A stretch of 22,413 nt of DNA from positions 1 to 22,413 of the forward strand of contig CAZGNZ010000050.1 in NCBI GenBank assembly GCA_964527215.1. Direction: 5' to 3'. The stretch is from CAZGNZ01 sp964527215 (GTDB lineage: Bacteria; Fidelibacterota; Marinisomatia; SCGC-AAA003-L08; JACNLC01). The translations under genes and the position numbers were made by a program. The notes below the pieces were generated by a model. The model saw only the letters and a program-made list of their open reading frames with translations, was not told the origin of the DNA and ran no database searches. Numbering within the stretch: the first letter of the stretch is position 1; each line of letters begins with the position of its first letter. Positions 15,429 through 22,413 of the stretch are shown one piece after another.

Positions 15429-17087
15429 TTATTCCCCAATCAGCAGATTCAGCAGCTGGACCACATCCAGCACATTGATGATCCCGTCACCGCTCAAATC
15501 TCCGGCCATGAACGGCAGCTCACCTATTTCCGTATGGTAGATAATGACGTTGACCATCAGCACGATATCCAGCACGTCCAGTGCGGAATCATTGTTTACA
15601 TCCCCAGGTATCTGCAGGACGGCAAATTCATGAGCATCATAAAATCCAATATAGGGATGGGCCGCTGTTCTCCCGGACTCATCCCCGGCTGACAGGTAAT
15701 ACTGCACCGTCGTGCCCGGACCGAGTTCGGAAATTTCCGCCGTAAACAGATGATTTTCAGGATCCGCTTCCTGCAGCGGTGTACTCTGATAATTTCCTTC
15801 ATTCAGTCGGTAGTTTACCACAGTTTCATCCGGTGTCAGAGCACTGCTGCTGTAGGGAATGATTTCTGCCTGAAAAACAGGCGACTCGTCCGCGGCCAGA
15901 TACCCTGAAACGGGAATATGCTGTATACTCAGCATTCCGCGATCCGGAATACCCTTGGTCCGGCAGTGCACTGCATCAATATTCTGAAAGCCCTGATATC
16001 CGTTCATATCATAATAAACCGGAATAATTTCATACCCCGGCATGGCGGCTTCATAAACGGCAATGGCATTGTCATCCCACTCGTTTCCGGTCTGCGGGAC
16101 AAAAATTTTGGTGTTCAGGATCAGTGAATTGGAATAGGGGGTAATGGGATTTTCATCCGGCGGGATGCCGAATCCGGTACCGGGTGTGAATACCCGAAAA
16201 ACTTCATATGGAGTACCGTATGAAGATACTGCGTTGGCAAAATACTCAGCCACATCCTCATAAAGCTGATAGCGGGTATCCGTCTCAGGCACCTGTCCCA
16301 CAAGCACTTTGTCCACTGCCAGAAACTTGGTTGTGCAGTCAATATGGTGGATGGTATTCTGGGGATCCGGGAACGTAGGGTACCGGGAAATTCCCAGATA
16401 TTCCCCCGTTATCTGCAGCAGCTCCGCTTCAGTCATTCCGAAGTTATCCGAATACACCATATCCGTTGAAACTGCCATGCCCATCCCGTCGCACATGTAA
16501 TTGCCGCCCACATACCATAGGTCCATCCCGAATAGATTCAGGTCGAGAAAATCCGCAGCCTCGATGGGGATATCATCCGAGAAAGGATAGTAAAAGCCCA
16601 TGTGATACCGGAAATTCACAATACTGATCTGAAGGTCACCTTCGGCAATATACCAGGGTCCGTAATCGCGGGTCCACATGATTTCACATGGAGCATGCAG
16701 GAACCGGCAGTTGGCGGTGTTGACATCATTTTCCGTCAGCAGGCTCTGAACATAGCCCTCCTGAATCTGATTGGTTACCTGGATTACCACCGATACATCC
16801 TCCGCCATCTCACGGATCATTGCATACGGAATACCGAAATCATTGTACGTGATGTTAAAATCAATAAGTACCCCTTCCATCGGTTCCCACTCTGCGATCT
16901 GACGAGGCGTCAGTGTCGGGGGTTCGGTTGGATAGAATTCCCGTAGATTTTCTGCAGGCAGTCGATTCGGTTTCACGCCGTGAATCGGTGTCGGACCGCT
17001 TTCATGCTCCGGATTTGCTGCACCAAACATCGGCACGGTGAATATCGCTGTCATTAATAAAAACAATGTGAAGAAACACCTGATCAT
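15429..17087 (-). CDS. Secreted Porphyromonas-type peptidylarginine/agmatine deiminase with dockerin-like tail
   Basis: Predicted exported guanidino-modifying enzyme that hydrolyses arginine or agmatine side chains to citrulline-type products and ammonia. A signal peptide (about 1-24, IRCFFTLFLLMTAIFTVPMF) precedes the five-bladed deiminase fold starting at AEWEPMEGVLIDF. The catalytic set of the PAD_porph family is present: Asp 141 (WTRDYGPW), His 248 and Asp 250 (HHIDCTTKF), Asn 320 (YSNSLILN) and nucleophile Cys 375 (DAVHCRTKGIPD), spaced much as in P. gingivalis PPAD. An Ig-like domain follows (about 390-490), then two dockerin-like repeats (495-552). The start is ATG 17085-17087 with AAGGGAG 6 bases before it; TTG 17093 would lie on top of that site. 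Export and the HCRTK-type Cys motif favour a peptidylarginine deiminase over a cytosolic agmatine deiminase, but sequence alone cannot settle the substrate. Confidence 0.85.
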   Translation of the reverse strand: MIRCFFTLFLLMTAIFTVPMFGAANPEHESGPTPIHGVKPNRLPAENLREFYPTEPPTLTPRQIAEWEPMEGVLIDFNITYNDFGIPYAMIREMAEDVSVVIQVTNQIQEGYVQSLLTENDVNTANCRFLHAPCEIMWTRDYGPWYIAEGDLQISIVNFRYHMGFYYPFSDDIPIEAADFLDLNLFGMDLWYVGGNYMCDGMGMAVSTDMVYSDNFGMTEAELLQITGEYLGISRYPTFPDPQNTIHHIDCTTKFLAVDKVLVGQVPETDTRYQLYEDVAEYFANAVSSYGTPYEVFRVFTPGTGFGIPPDENPITPYSNSLILNTKIFVPQTGNEWDDNAIAVYEAAMPGYEIIPVYYDMNGYQGFQNIDAVHCRTKGIPDRGMLSIQHIPVSGYLAADESPVFQAEIIPYSSSALTPDETVVNYRLNEGNYQSTPLQEADPENHLFTAEISELGPGTTVQYYLSAGDESGRTAAHPYIGFYDAHEFAVLQIPGDVNNDSALDVLDIVLMVNVIIYHTEIGELPFMAGDLSGDGIINVLDVVQLLNLLIGE

Positions 17088-17093
17088 TGACAA

Positions 17094-17100
17094 CTCCCTT
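17094..17100 (-). promoter_or_regulatory. Ribosome binding site deciding the deiminase start
   Basis: AAGGGAG on the minus strand, 6 bases before ATG 17087. The longer frame's TTG at 17093 directly abuts it and is an unlikely start. Confidence 0.75.
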
Positions 17101-17368
17101 TCTGCGGGAAGGAAAAGTTTTATTACTGATTCGTATAATGAGACGGAAATTTACGCAGTACTTCAAGAAATGAATCAACCCAATTCGGACATCGATTGTA
17201 TTGAAATTAACTATTCACCACCTCTGGATGCGGTGATGGCTACTGGACTGAACCCGGTGGAAAATTCGGTGTGTCCTCAGCCGGGATTAACTGCAGTTCA
17301 GAAGCGTTTTCGCGGTTCCGGTATGCTTAAATTACGGCATCTGCAACGATTAGGGTTTATATTCAGAC

Positions 17369-18931
17369 ATGATGCACAAATACAATTTCCATCGTCTTCC
17401 ACTGCTCATTTTAATGTGCGGGTTACTGTTCGCCATTGTTCCCTTTGACCCCGATACCCACATATTTCGGGAAGGGTTTATCACTGTCTCCATCCAGGAG
17501 GTTGATTTTGGACAGGTAGAAATTCCCGGTTCATCGCAGCAGGTGATCACCATCTTCAACGGCGGATCGGACGAACTTCTGCTTCTGACAGCTGAATATC
17601 CCCAGTCGGAATTTCTCGCTGCCGGTGTGCCGGAATCATTAAGCACTGGATCATCGTCTTCATTCCAGATTTTATTCAGTCCGGAACACAATATCAGTTA
17701 TCTTTCGTTTCTGATACTGCGCTACGGCGATACAGATCAGGATATATTCATTCGGCTTGAAGGAACGGGTGACTATCCGGGCACCTATTATGACTCCACA
17801 TCAGGATTGTGGGGTGAATCCCTCAAAGCCGAACTTCATGAAATAATTAATCCTCATATTGATTTAGGCTACAGCGGCGGCCGTCGTACGATGTACGGAA
17901 TCATTGACAACGAAAATAATACCCTGGAATGTGTATATACCGGATTTACTCAGTATTGGCCTTACGGTGATGACGGAACATTTCCGGATCCCATCAACTG
18001 CGAGCACACCTGGCCGCAGACGTTCTTCAACAGCAGCAATCCGATGCGGGGGGATATCTTTCACCTGTATCCTACCCATATGGATGCCAACAGCGCCAGA
18101 GGAAGCTATCCGTTCGGCAATGCGGTGTCCGGGATCAACTGGTCTGACGGCGGATCATTGCGGGGGCAGAATATTTATGGTGAGACAGTCTTTGAACCGC
18201 GGGATGCACATAAGGGTGATGCCGCACGGTCGATATTTTATTTTGTCATCTGTTATGGCAATTTGGGCGGATACTTGGGTGAAAATGAGGAAACGGATCT
18301 TCGCGAATGGTATCTTGCTGACCCCGTCAGTCAAAAGGAAATTGACCGCAACAACGCCATTTTTGAGTACCAGGAAAACCGTAATCCCTTTATCGATCAC
18401 CCGGAGTTCCTGTCCCGCATTTCATCTTTCACCGGAACATCGGATGGGCAGCCGGAACTGCCCGGAACGGTCTGGGTCCCCGATGGAGTGGAACTGGGAC
18501 AGCTTCAGCCCGATTTTTTCTTTCACATCGGGAATTCCAGCCAAACCGCTCTGATCATTCAGGATGCCGTGCTGGCATTTAATGCCTTCTCCGCAGAAAT
18601 CCAGTCCCAATTGGTTATGCCGGGTGAATGGGGAACCGTTCAAATCAGCCTGAGCGGAACCGAACCGGGATATTATCAGGATATCCTGACCGTTCACACC
18701 AGTGATCCGAATGCTGAATCCGTCAACATTGCCGTATCCGCAATGATTTGGGCCATGGGGGATTTGAATCAGGACAATGCCCTGGATGTTGTTGACGTTA
18801 TTATTTTGGTGGATGTGATCCTGAATCAGCCTGAACCGGAGCCGCTGACTGCATTCCTGTCGGATATTGTTCCGGATGGATCCATTGATATACTGGATGC
18901 TGTCGGACTGGTGGGGCTGATACTGGAGTGA
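17369..18931 (+). CDS. Secreted endonuclease I family nuclease with Ig-like domains and dockerin-like tail
   Basis: Predicted exported beta-beta-alpha-metal DNA/RNA nuclease of 520 residues. A hydrophobic N-terminal segment (about 10-24) serves as signal peptide or lipid-free leader. Residues about 38-132 form an ASH-type Ig-like domain (VDFGQVEIPGSSQQVITIFN). The nuclease core (about 136-355) holds CEHTWPQTFF with catalytic His 213, then GDIFHLYPTHMDANSARGSY with metal Asn 241, PRDAHKGDAARSIFYF, and DPVSQKEIDRNNAIFEYQ with NRNPFIDHPE, all typical of EndA/BsnI-type endonuclease I. A second Ig-like domain (about 380-460) and two dockerin-like repeats (463-520) follow; the second repeat is degenerate (DIVPDGS). 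ATG 17369 (or 17372) starts the frame. The nearest purine-rich site, TAGGG, is too far upstream to be convincing. Divergent from the deiminase gene, so they may share a control region. Confidence 0.87.
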   Translation: MMHKYNFHRLPLLILMCGLLFAIVPFDPDTHIFREGFITVSIQEVDFGQVEIPGSSQQVITIFNGGSDELLLLTAEYPQSEFLAAGVPESLSTGSSSSFQILFSPEHNISYLSFLILRYGDTDQDIFIRLEGTGDYPGTYYDSTSGLWGESLKAELHEIINPHIDLGYSGGRRTMYGIIDNENNTLECVYTGFTQYWPYGDDGTFPDPINCEHTWPQTFFNSSNPMRGDIFHLYPTHMDANSARGSYPFGNAVSGINWSDGGSLRGQNIYGETVFEPRDAHKGDAARSIFYFVICYGNLGGYLGENEETDLREWYLADPVSQKEIDRNNAIFEYQENRNPFIDHPEFLSRISSFTGTSDGQPELPGTVWVPDGVELGQLQPDFFFHIGNSSQTALIIQDAVLAFNAFSAEIQSQLVMPGEWGTVQISLSGTEPGYYQDILTVHTSDPNAESVNIAVSAMIWAMGDLNQDNALDVVDVIILVDVILNQPEPEPLTAFLSDIVPDGSIDILDAVGLVGLILE

Positions 18932-19124
18932 TGGTGGATAAAGTATTATGGGTTTACCGTGAAATAGTGTAATGGTAACCGGCAATTGTGATGGGTGATT
19001 TGCGGTGTGCCGTGTGAAATGCCGGAAAGAATGTCAATATTCCAGAAACAGGTAAAATCATCACATACTCACGTTAATGAAGTCAACAGCAAATTGACTT
19101 GTTCAGGTATGTAAAGGAAACGTT

Positions 19125-20114
19125 ATGAAACGCACGATTATTGGCCCTTCACTGCCCAATATCCCCTGGCAGGACCGGCCTCAGGGATCAGATGAAGTGA
19201 TGTGGCGCTATGACGGCAACCCGGTAGTGGACCGGAATCCCATTCCCTCTGCCGGCCGAATTTTCAACAGCGCCGTAATCCCGTATCAGAATGAATTTAT
19301 TGGTGTGTTCAGGGCTGATCATAAAAACGGAATGCCCAATCTGCATCTGGGACACAGCCGTGATGCTGTATCATGGGAAATCTCCGATCCTCCAATCCGG
19401 TTTTTAAAAGAAGACGGTTCCCCCGCCGAGCCTATCGGCTATGGGTACGATCCCCGTCTGGTGGAAATTGAAGGCACCTATTACATCACCTGGTGCAACG
19501 ACTTTTTCGGACCCACCATTGGGGTCGCCAGAACAAACGATTTCAAAACCTTCATCCAGATGGAAAACGCCTACCTGCCCTTTAACCGCAACGGGGTTCT
19601 TTTTCCCCGAAAAATCAGTGGATATTATGTGATGCTGAACCGTCCCAGCGATAATGGTCATACCCCGTTTGGAGATATTTTTCTCAGTCACAGTCCTGAC
19701 ATGATTCACTGGGGGCAGCACCGGATGGTTATGCAGGCGCCGGGCAATTGGTGGCGGAATAAAAAAATCGGTCCGGGTCCCATACCCATTGAGACCACCG
19801 AAGGATGGCTGATGATCTATCACGGTGTTTGCATGACATGCAGCGGATATGTGTACAGCATGGGCGCTGCGCTGCTGGATCTGGAAAATCCATACAAGGT
19901 GACTGCGGACTGTGCGAATTACATTCTCACACCGGAGAAGGATTATGAAACCACCGGCTTTGTTCCCAATGTCACTTTTCCGTGTGCCGCACTGCATGAT
20001 TCCGATACCGGACGAATCGCCGTTTTCTACGGAGCCGCGGATACGTACTGCGCTTTGGCTTTTACCCAGGTGGACGAGTTGATAGACAGCATTCGGGCCC
20101 ATCCCTCCGAGTAA
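19125..20114 (+). CDS. GH130 family mannoside phosphorylase-like protein
   Basis: Predicted cytosolic five-bladed beta-propeller enzyme (329 residues, no signal peptide) that acts on beta-mannosides, usually by phosphorolysis giving mannose 1-phosphate. Family landmarks: WRYDGNPVVDRNPIPSAGRI, FNSAVIPY, VFRAD, GYDPRL with the catalytic Asp candidate at 109, NRNGVLFPRKI, KIGPGPIPIETTEGWLMIYHG and the closing GFVPNVTFPCA with FYGAADT. The ATG has AAAGGA 6 bases upstream, a strong site. Subfamily, and so linkage (beta-1,4, beta-1,2 or mannosyl-glucose), cannot be told by eye. A non-phosphorolytic beta-mannosidase is also possible, since some GH130 members hydrolyse. It may finish degradation begun by the secreted glycosidase at 10633, but no transporter or mannose pathway gene is in the window. 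Confidence 0.88.
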   Translation: MKRTIIGPSLPNIPWQDRPQGSDEVMWRYDGNPVVDRNPIPSAGRIFNSAVIPYQNEFIGVFRADHKNGMPNLHLGHSRDAVSWEISDPPIRFLKEDGSPAEPIGYGYDPRLVEIEGTYYITWCNDFFGPTIGVARTNDFKTFIQMENAYLPFNRNGVLFPRKISGYYVMLNRPSDNGHTPFGDIFLSHSPDMIHWGQHRMVMQAPGNWWRNKKIGPGPIPIETTEGWLMIYHGVCMTCSGYVYSMGAALLDLENPYKVTADCANYILTPEKDYETTGFVPNVTFPCAALHDSDTGRIAVFYGAADTYCALAFTQVDELIDSIRAHPSE

Positions 20115-20484
20115 TCAGTATCGCAGGATGTACATACGGCATTCGGATTGATTTCAGCCCGGAATAATCGGACAATAATTCAAACCCCGAAGTGTTGCAG
20201 CAATACCACCAAAATGGTCATGCGGGTGCGAGTCAACCCTTCAGCAGAATCAGATGATTTTGAAACATGAGAATGTCAGATCTGTCTCAATGATATCGAC
20301 AAATTGGTGAAGGTCATGGCTTTCAAAAAACATTCTCCCCCGTGCAATTAAACAGCTTTTGATCGAATTTGATAACCGGATTTTAAGGACATCCTGGTGT
20401 GTGGCTGTTCCAGAAGTTCTATATTTTCTGGATGCGCAACTGTGGCATTGTACTCGATGTCAAACCCTTAATCATGAAATATTT
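20115..20484. other. Non-coding stretch between GH130 gene and right repeat cluster
   Basis: No gene is supportable. On the minus strand a short stretch reads SHPHDHFGGI, which recalls a metallo-beta-lactamase metal motif, but it is one residue short, has a stop just before it and ends within 20 codons; at most a decayed remnant. No clear terminator for the GH130 gene was seen. Confidence 0.4.
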
Positions 20485-20640
20485 TTTCCGGACCTGCACC
20501 CCTTCAGGGTGCCTGCTTTAAAATAAACGATTCCCGGGGCGATGCCCCGGGCTGAAGTATTCAGCCCTTTCAGGGCTGCGTAATCTGGATTCTACTGGTG
20601 ATTCGCGGAACCTCAGATAGAAAAATCCTGCTAGTTTCCA
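20485..20640 (-). repeat. GC-rich double-hairpin (REP-like) module, right copy
   Basis: Inverted relative of the left module: CCCGGGGC-GAT-GCCCCGGG (20533-20551) next to GGGCTGAA-GTA-TTCAGCCC (20549-20567). The minus strand continues GCACCC-TGAAG-GGGTGC. The stems are preserved while the loops differ from the left copy (ATC/GAT in the GC hairpin). The stretch matching CTATCTGAGGTTCCGCG is nearly identical in both. Confidence 0.7.
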
Positions 20641-20928
20641 TCCATCCCAAACCCCCACCCACCTCCGGGGAATGCCACTTACAGAGAGTTCAGGATACAA
20701 AATTCCCAAACCCATCATCAGACAGTATCCGGTGGACAATATGAATTTGGAGAAATCATCCTCTATCTATACTATGCATCCTGAACCGCAATTCGGACGG
20801 CAATCGACGGGGAGTTGGAACAGGAAATCCGAAACTTGAAATTGGAAGAACACAATCAAGGGCATACGACTGCTAACTGACGACTTTCCGTCCCACTCAG
20901 CAGCATTATGTCAGAAAGTCCAATTCAG
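20641..20928 (-). repeat. Spacer module A, copy 3 (inverted, diverged middle)
   Basis: The reverse complement of this stretch matches 5651-5940 at both ends (GTTTCGGATTTCCTGTTCC, GTCCGAATTGCGGTTCAGG, GGGGGTTTGGGATGG). About 100 central bases have been replaced or have strongly diverged. It joins the right cluster to the left as part of a large inverted repeat. Confidence 0.7.
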
Positions 20929-21008
20929 CCATTACACCATTACACCATTTCACTGCTCAACAACACCCTGCCAGAAACGTTACTCAACTACTTGACCATT
21001 AAAATAAT

Positions 21009-21269
21009 ACCATTCTACCAAGCCCAAACGCAGTTGCAGTGCAATGAATTTCTCTGAATAGAATGTTCTTTTCTTCGAAGAAAATAACCAAAAGAACATG
21101 CGCTGCAGACCAATTTCATCTCGTTTGAATGTTTCATTGAATGAGATAGACTCGTCCCGTCGAAAATCAGACGGGACTCGAACAACAACATCTCATTCGC
21201 ACCATGAAACATCCAATCTCGACAGTCTGCTCTTCTGATCAGACTGACTGAAATTGTACTGAATGCGCG
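21009..21269 (-). repeat. Structured repeat element, copy R1
   Basis: Core at 21100-21268 (169 nt), read on the minus strand, with all stems of copy L2. It shares the GGTCTGCAGCGC closing arm of copy L1, where L2, R2 and R3 have GTCCTGCAGCGC. The 24-bp palindrome has one mismatch, and one base is missing after it. The upstream flank is the R-type (CTTGTTTATT), unlike L1, L2 and R3. Confidence 0.8.
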
Positions 21270-21457
21270 AATAAACAAGCCAGTCAACTCACCCCTGCCT
21301 GGGAAGCGCCACTCAACCAAAAAACCATTACACAAATAATTGTACCCTGTCCAGATAAGCCGTACTCGACTTTTCAACCATTACTCTATTACACCATTTC
21401 ACTACTCAACCACACCCTGCCAGAAACGTTACTCGCCCACTCGCCCACTAAAATAAT

Positions 21458-21719
21458 ACCATTCTGCCAAGCCCAAACGCAGTTGCAGTACAATGAATTT
21501 CTCTGAAATAGAATGTTCTTTTCTTCGAAGAAAAGAACCAAAAGAACATGCGCTGCAGGACAATTTCATCTCGTTTGAATGTTTCATTGAATGAGATAGA
21601 CTCGTCCCGTCGAAAATCAGACGGGACTCGAACAACAACATCTCATTCGCACCATGAAACATCCAATCTCGACAGTCTGCTCTTCTGATCAGACTGACTG
21701 AAATTGTACTGAATGCGCG
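21458..21719 (-). repeat. Structured repeat element, copy R2
   Basis: Core at 21550-21718, with a perfect 24-bp palindrome (arms GTTCTTTTCTTC and its complement) directly after the core on the minus strand. The P1 to P4 stems are identical to copy L2. It lies inside the second 450-bp tandem unit. Confidence 0.8.
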
Positions 21720-21907
21720 AATAAACAAGCCAGTCAACTCACCCCTGCCTGGGAAGCGCCACTCAACCAAAAAACCATTACACAAATAATTGTACCCTGT
21801 CCAGATAAGCCGTACTCGACTTTTCAACCATTACTCTATTACACCATTTCACTACTCAACCACACCCTGCCAGAAACGTTACTCGCCCACTCGCCCACTA
21901 AAATAAT

Positions 21908-22169
21908 ACCATTCTGCCAAGCCCAAACGCAGTTGCAGTACAATGAATTTCTCTGAAATAGAATGTTCTTTTCTTCGAAGAAAAGAACCAAAAGAACATG
22001 CGCTGCAGGACAATTTCATCTCGTTTGAATGTTTCATTGAATGAGATAAACTCGTCCCGTCGAAAATCAGACGGGACTCGAACAACAACATCTCATTCGC
22101 ACCATGAAACATCCAGTCTCGACAGTCTGCTCTTCTGATCAGACTGACTGAAATTGCACTGAATGCGCG
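21908..22169 (-). repeat. Structured repeat element, copy R3
   Basis: Core at 22000-22168. Relative to the other copies an A in the outer arm has become G opposite an unchanged U, turning A-U into G-U on the minus strand. Upstream (22170-22260) it carries the same flank as copy L2 (CTCTGTCAGGGAAAA, GAGGAGTACAAATATTAT), so its flank belongs to the ancestral form and the R1/R2 flank to a derived one. Confidence 0.8.
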
Positions 22170-22413
22170 ATAATATTTGTACTCCTCAGAGCTTGTGCTG
22201 ACAAACAACCGCTGTCCACCCAAATTTTCCCTGACAGAGAATCTGCACTCAACCAATCAACCATTACACCATTATACTATTTCACCATTTCACTAATCAA
22301 CTACACCCTGCTTGAGAAACCTTGCTCAACAACTCAACCAATTTCTATCCGTTGCACCCGGTGATGTCTTGTAAATTGTGTAAAAAGTAAACAGGGTGCA
22401 GCAAGTTGTTTTA
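22170..22413 (-). repeat. Upstream flank of copy R3 and tail of a REP-like module
   Basis: Read on the minus strand this corresponds to about 6080-6268: GGTGCAACGGATAGAAAT, GGTTGAGTTGTTGAGCAA, the AATGGTGAAATAGTATAATGG tract, then the repeat's shared leader. The last ~60 bases (22354-22413) no longer match and hold nothing I recognise, so the cluster's outer edge lies near 22350. Confidence 0.65.

Larger units (their letters stand above)
20979..21878 (-). repeat. 450-bp tandem duplication (two units)
   Basis: Units 20979-21428 and 21429-21878 repeat with a period of 449-450 bp, and a third partial unit follows. The stretch 21241-21420 is identical base for base to 21691-21870. The few differences are in the structured element of the first unit: one missing base, one broken palindrome position and an AC/GA difference. 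The duplication must be recent or homogenised, or be an assembly error. Confidence 0.85.

Noticed and set aside
17038..17448. 136-codon open frame covering the divergent promoter region
   Set aside because: It overlaps the starts of both the deiminase and the nuclease, whose signal peptides and domains are certain, so it is a shadow frame.
20155..20260. Possible metallo-beta-lactamase fragment (SHPHDHFGGI, minus strand)
   Set aside because: The metal motif is one residue short, a stop codon lies three codons before it and another about 20 codons after, and no flanking family sequence is recognisable. It may be coincidence or a decayed gene.
21015..22256. Three similar open frames of 120-132 codons on the minus strand (and 106 codons at 6230-6550)
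   Set aside because: They are translations of the structured repeat. L1 breaks the frame with a one-base loop deletion and R1 loses a base near the end, while stems are preserved. The frames start in unrelated flanks and none has a ribosome binding site that I can see. A true protein family would show synonymous changes, not stem-preserving ones.
20485..22413. Insertion sequence or integron
   Set aside because: No transposase or integrase frame, no terminal inverted repeats bounding the modules and no target duplications were found. The structure is compatible only with a non-autonomous element.

Overview
The window comes from a bacterial chromosome, probably of the FCB group. The closest match I can argue for is Candidatus Marinimicrobia (SAR406) or a related dockerin-bearing lineage. 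Three unrelated secreted enzymes end in the same duplicated tail built on the pattern GDxNxDxxxxVLDxVxLV, and a Na+-pumping oxaloacetate decarboxylase suggests sodium bioenergetics and a marine or saline habitat. The taxonomy is inference. No rRNA, tRNA, CRISPR array, transposase, integrase or phage gene was seen.

Layout. 1-246 is a leader with two small hairpins. 247-1992 (+) is a cytoplasmic TPR-GGDEF diguanylate cyclase. 2112-4691 (-) is a two-gene tldD-tldE operon for a TldD/E-type metalloprotease. About 5040-6910 is a gene-free cluster of interspersed repeats. 7243-10474 (-) is the oadG-oadB-oadA operon. 10633-13452 (-) is a large secreted clan GH-A-like glycosidase. 13863-15317 (+) is a nitronate monooxygenase family flavoenzyme. 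15429-17087 (-) is a secreted deiminase of the Porphyromonas peptidylarginine deiminase type. 17369-18931 (+) is a secreted endonuclease I. 19125-20114 (+) is a GH130 mannoside phosphorylase-like protein. From about 20490 to the end lies a second repeat cluster, in the opposite orientation to the first.

Functional picture. The secreted glycosidase, deiminase and nuclease look like an outward-facing toolkit for breaking down or modifying polysaccharide, protein and DNA. They share a C-terminal dockerin-like module that may set their surface location or assembly. GH130 could process imported mannosides inside the cell. The Oad complex would couple oxaloacetate decarboxylation to Na+ export. Several translation starts were moved downstream of the longest reading frame because a clear Shine-Dalgarno sequence sits before an internal ATG (tldD, oadA, oadG, deiminase).

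Most unusual signal. A repeat of about 262 bp occurs five times, twice on + in the left cluster and three times on - in the right cluster. Its 169-nt core folds into a nested multi-branch structure. Base changes between copies, and one internal pair common to all, keep pairing through G-U wobbles on one strand only. One copy has a single-base deletion confined to a hairpin loop that would shift any reading frame. This points to a structured RNA or RNA-shaped mobile repeat and not a protein, although 100-130 codon open frames cross it. Two right-hand copies lie in a nearly perfect 450-bp tandem duplication, and the two clusters flank about 13.5 kb of genes as large inverted repeats.
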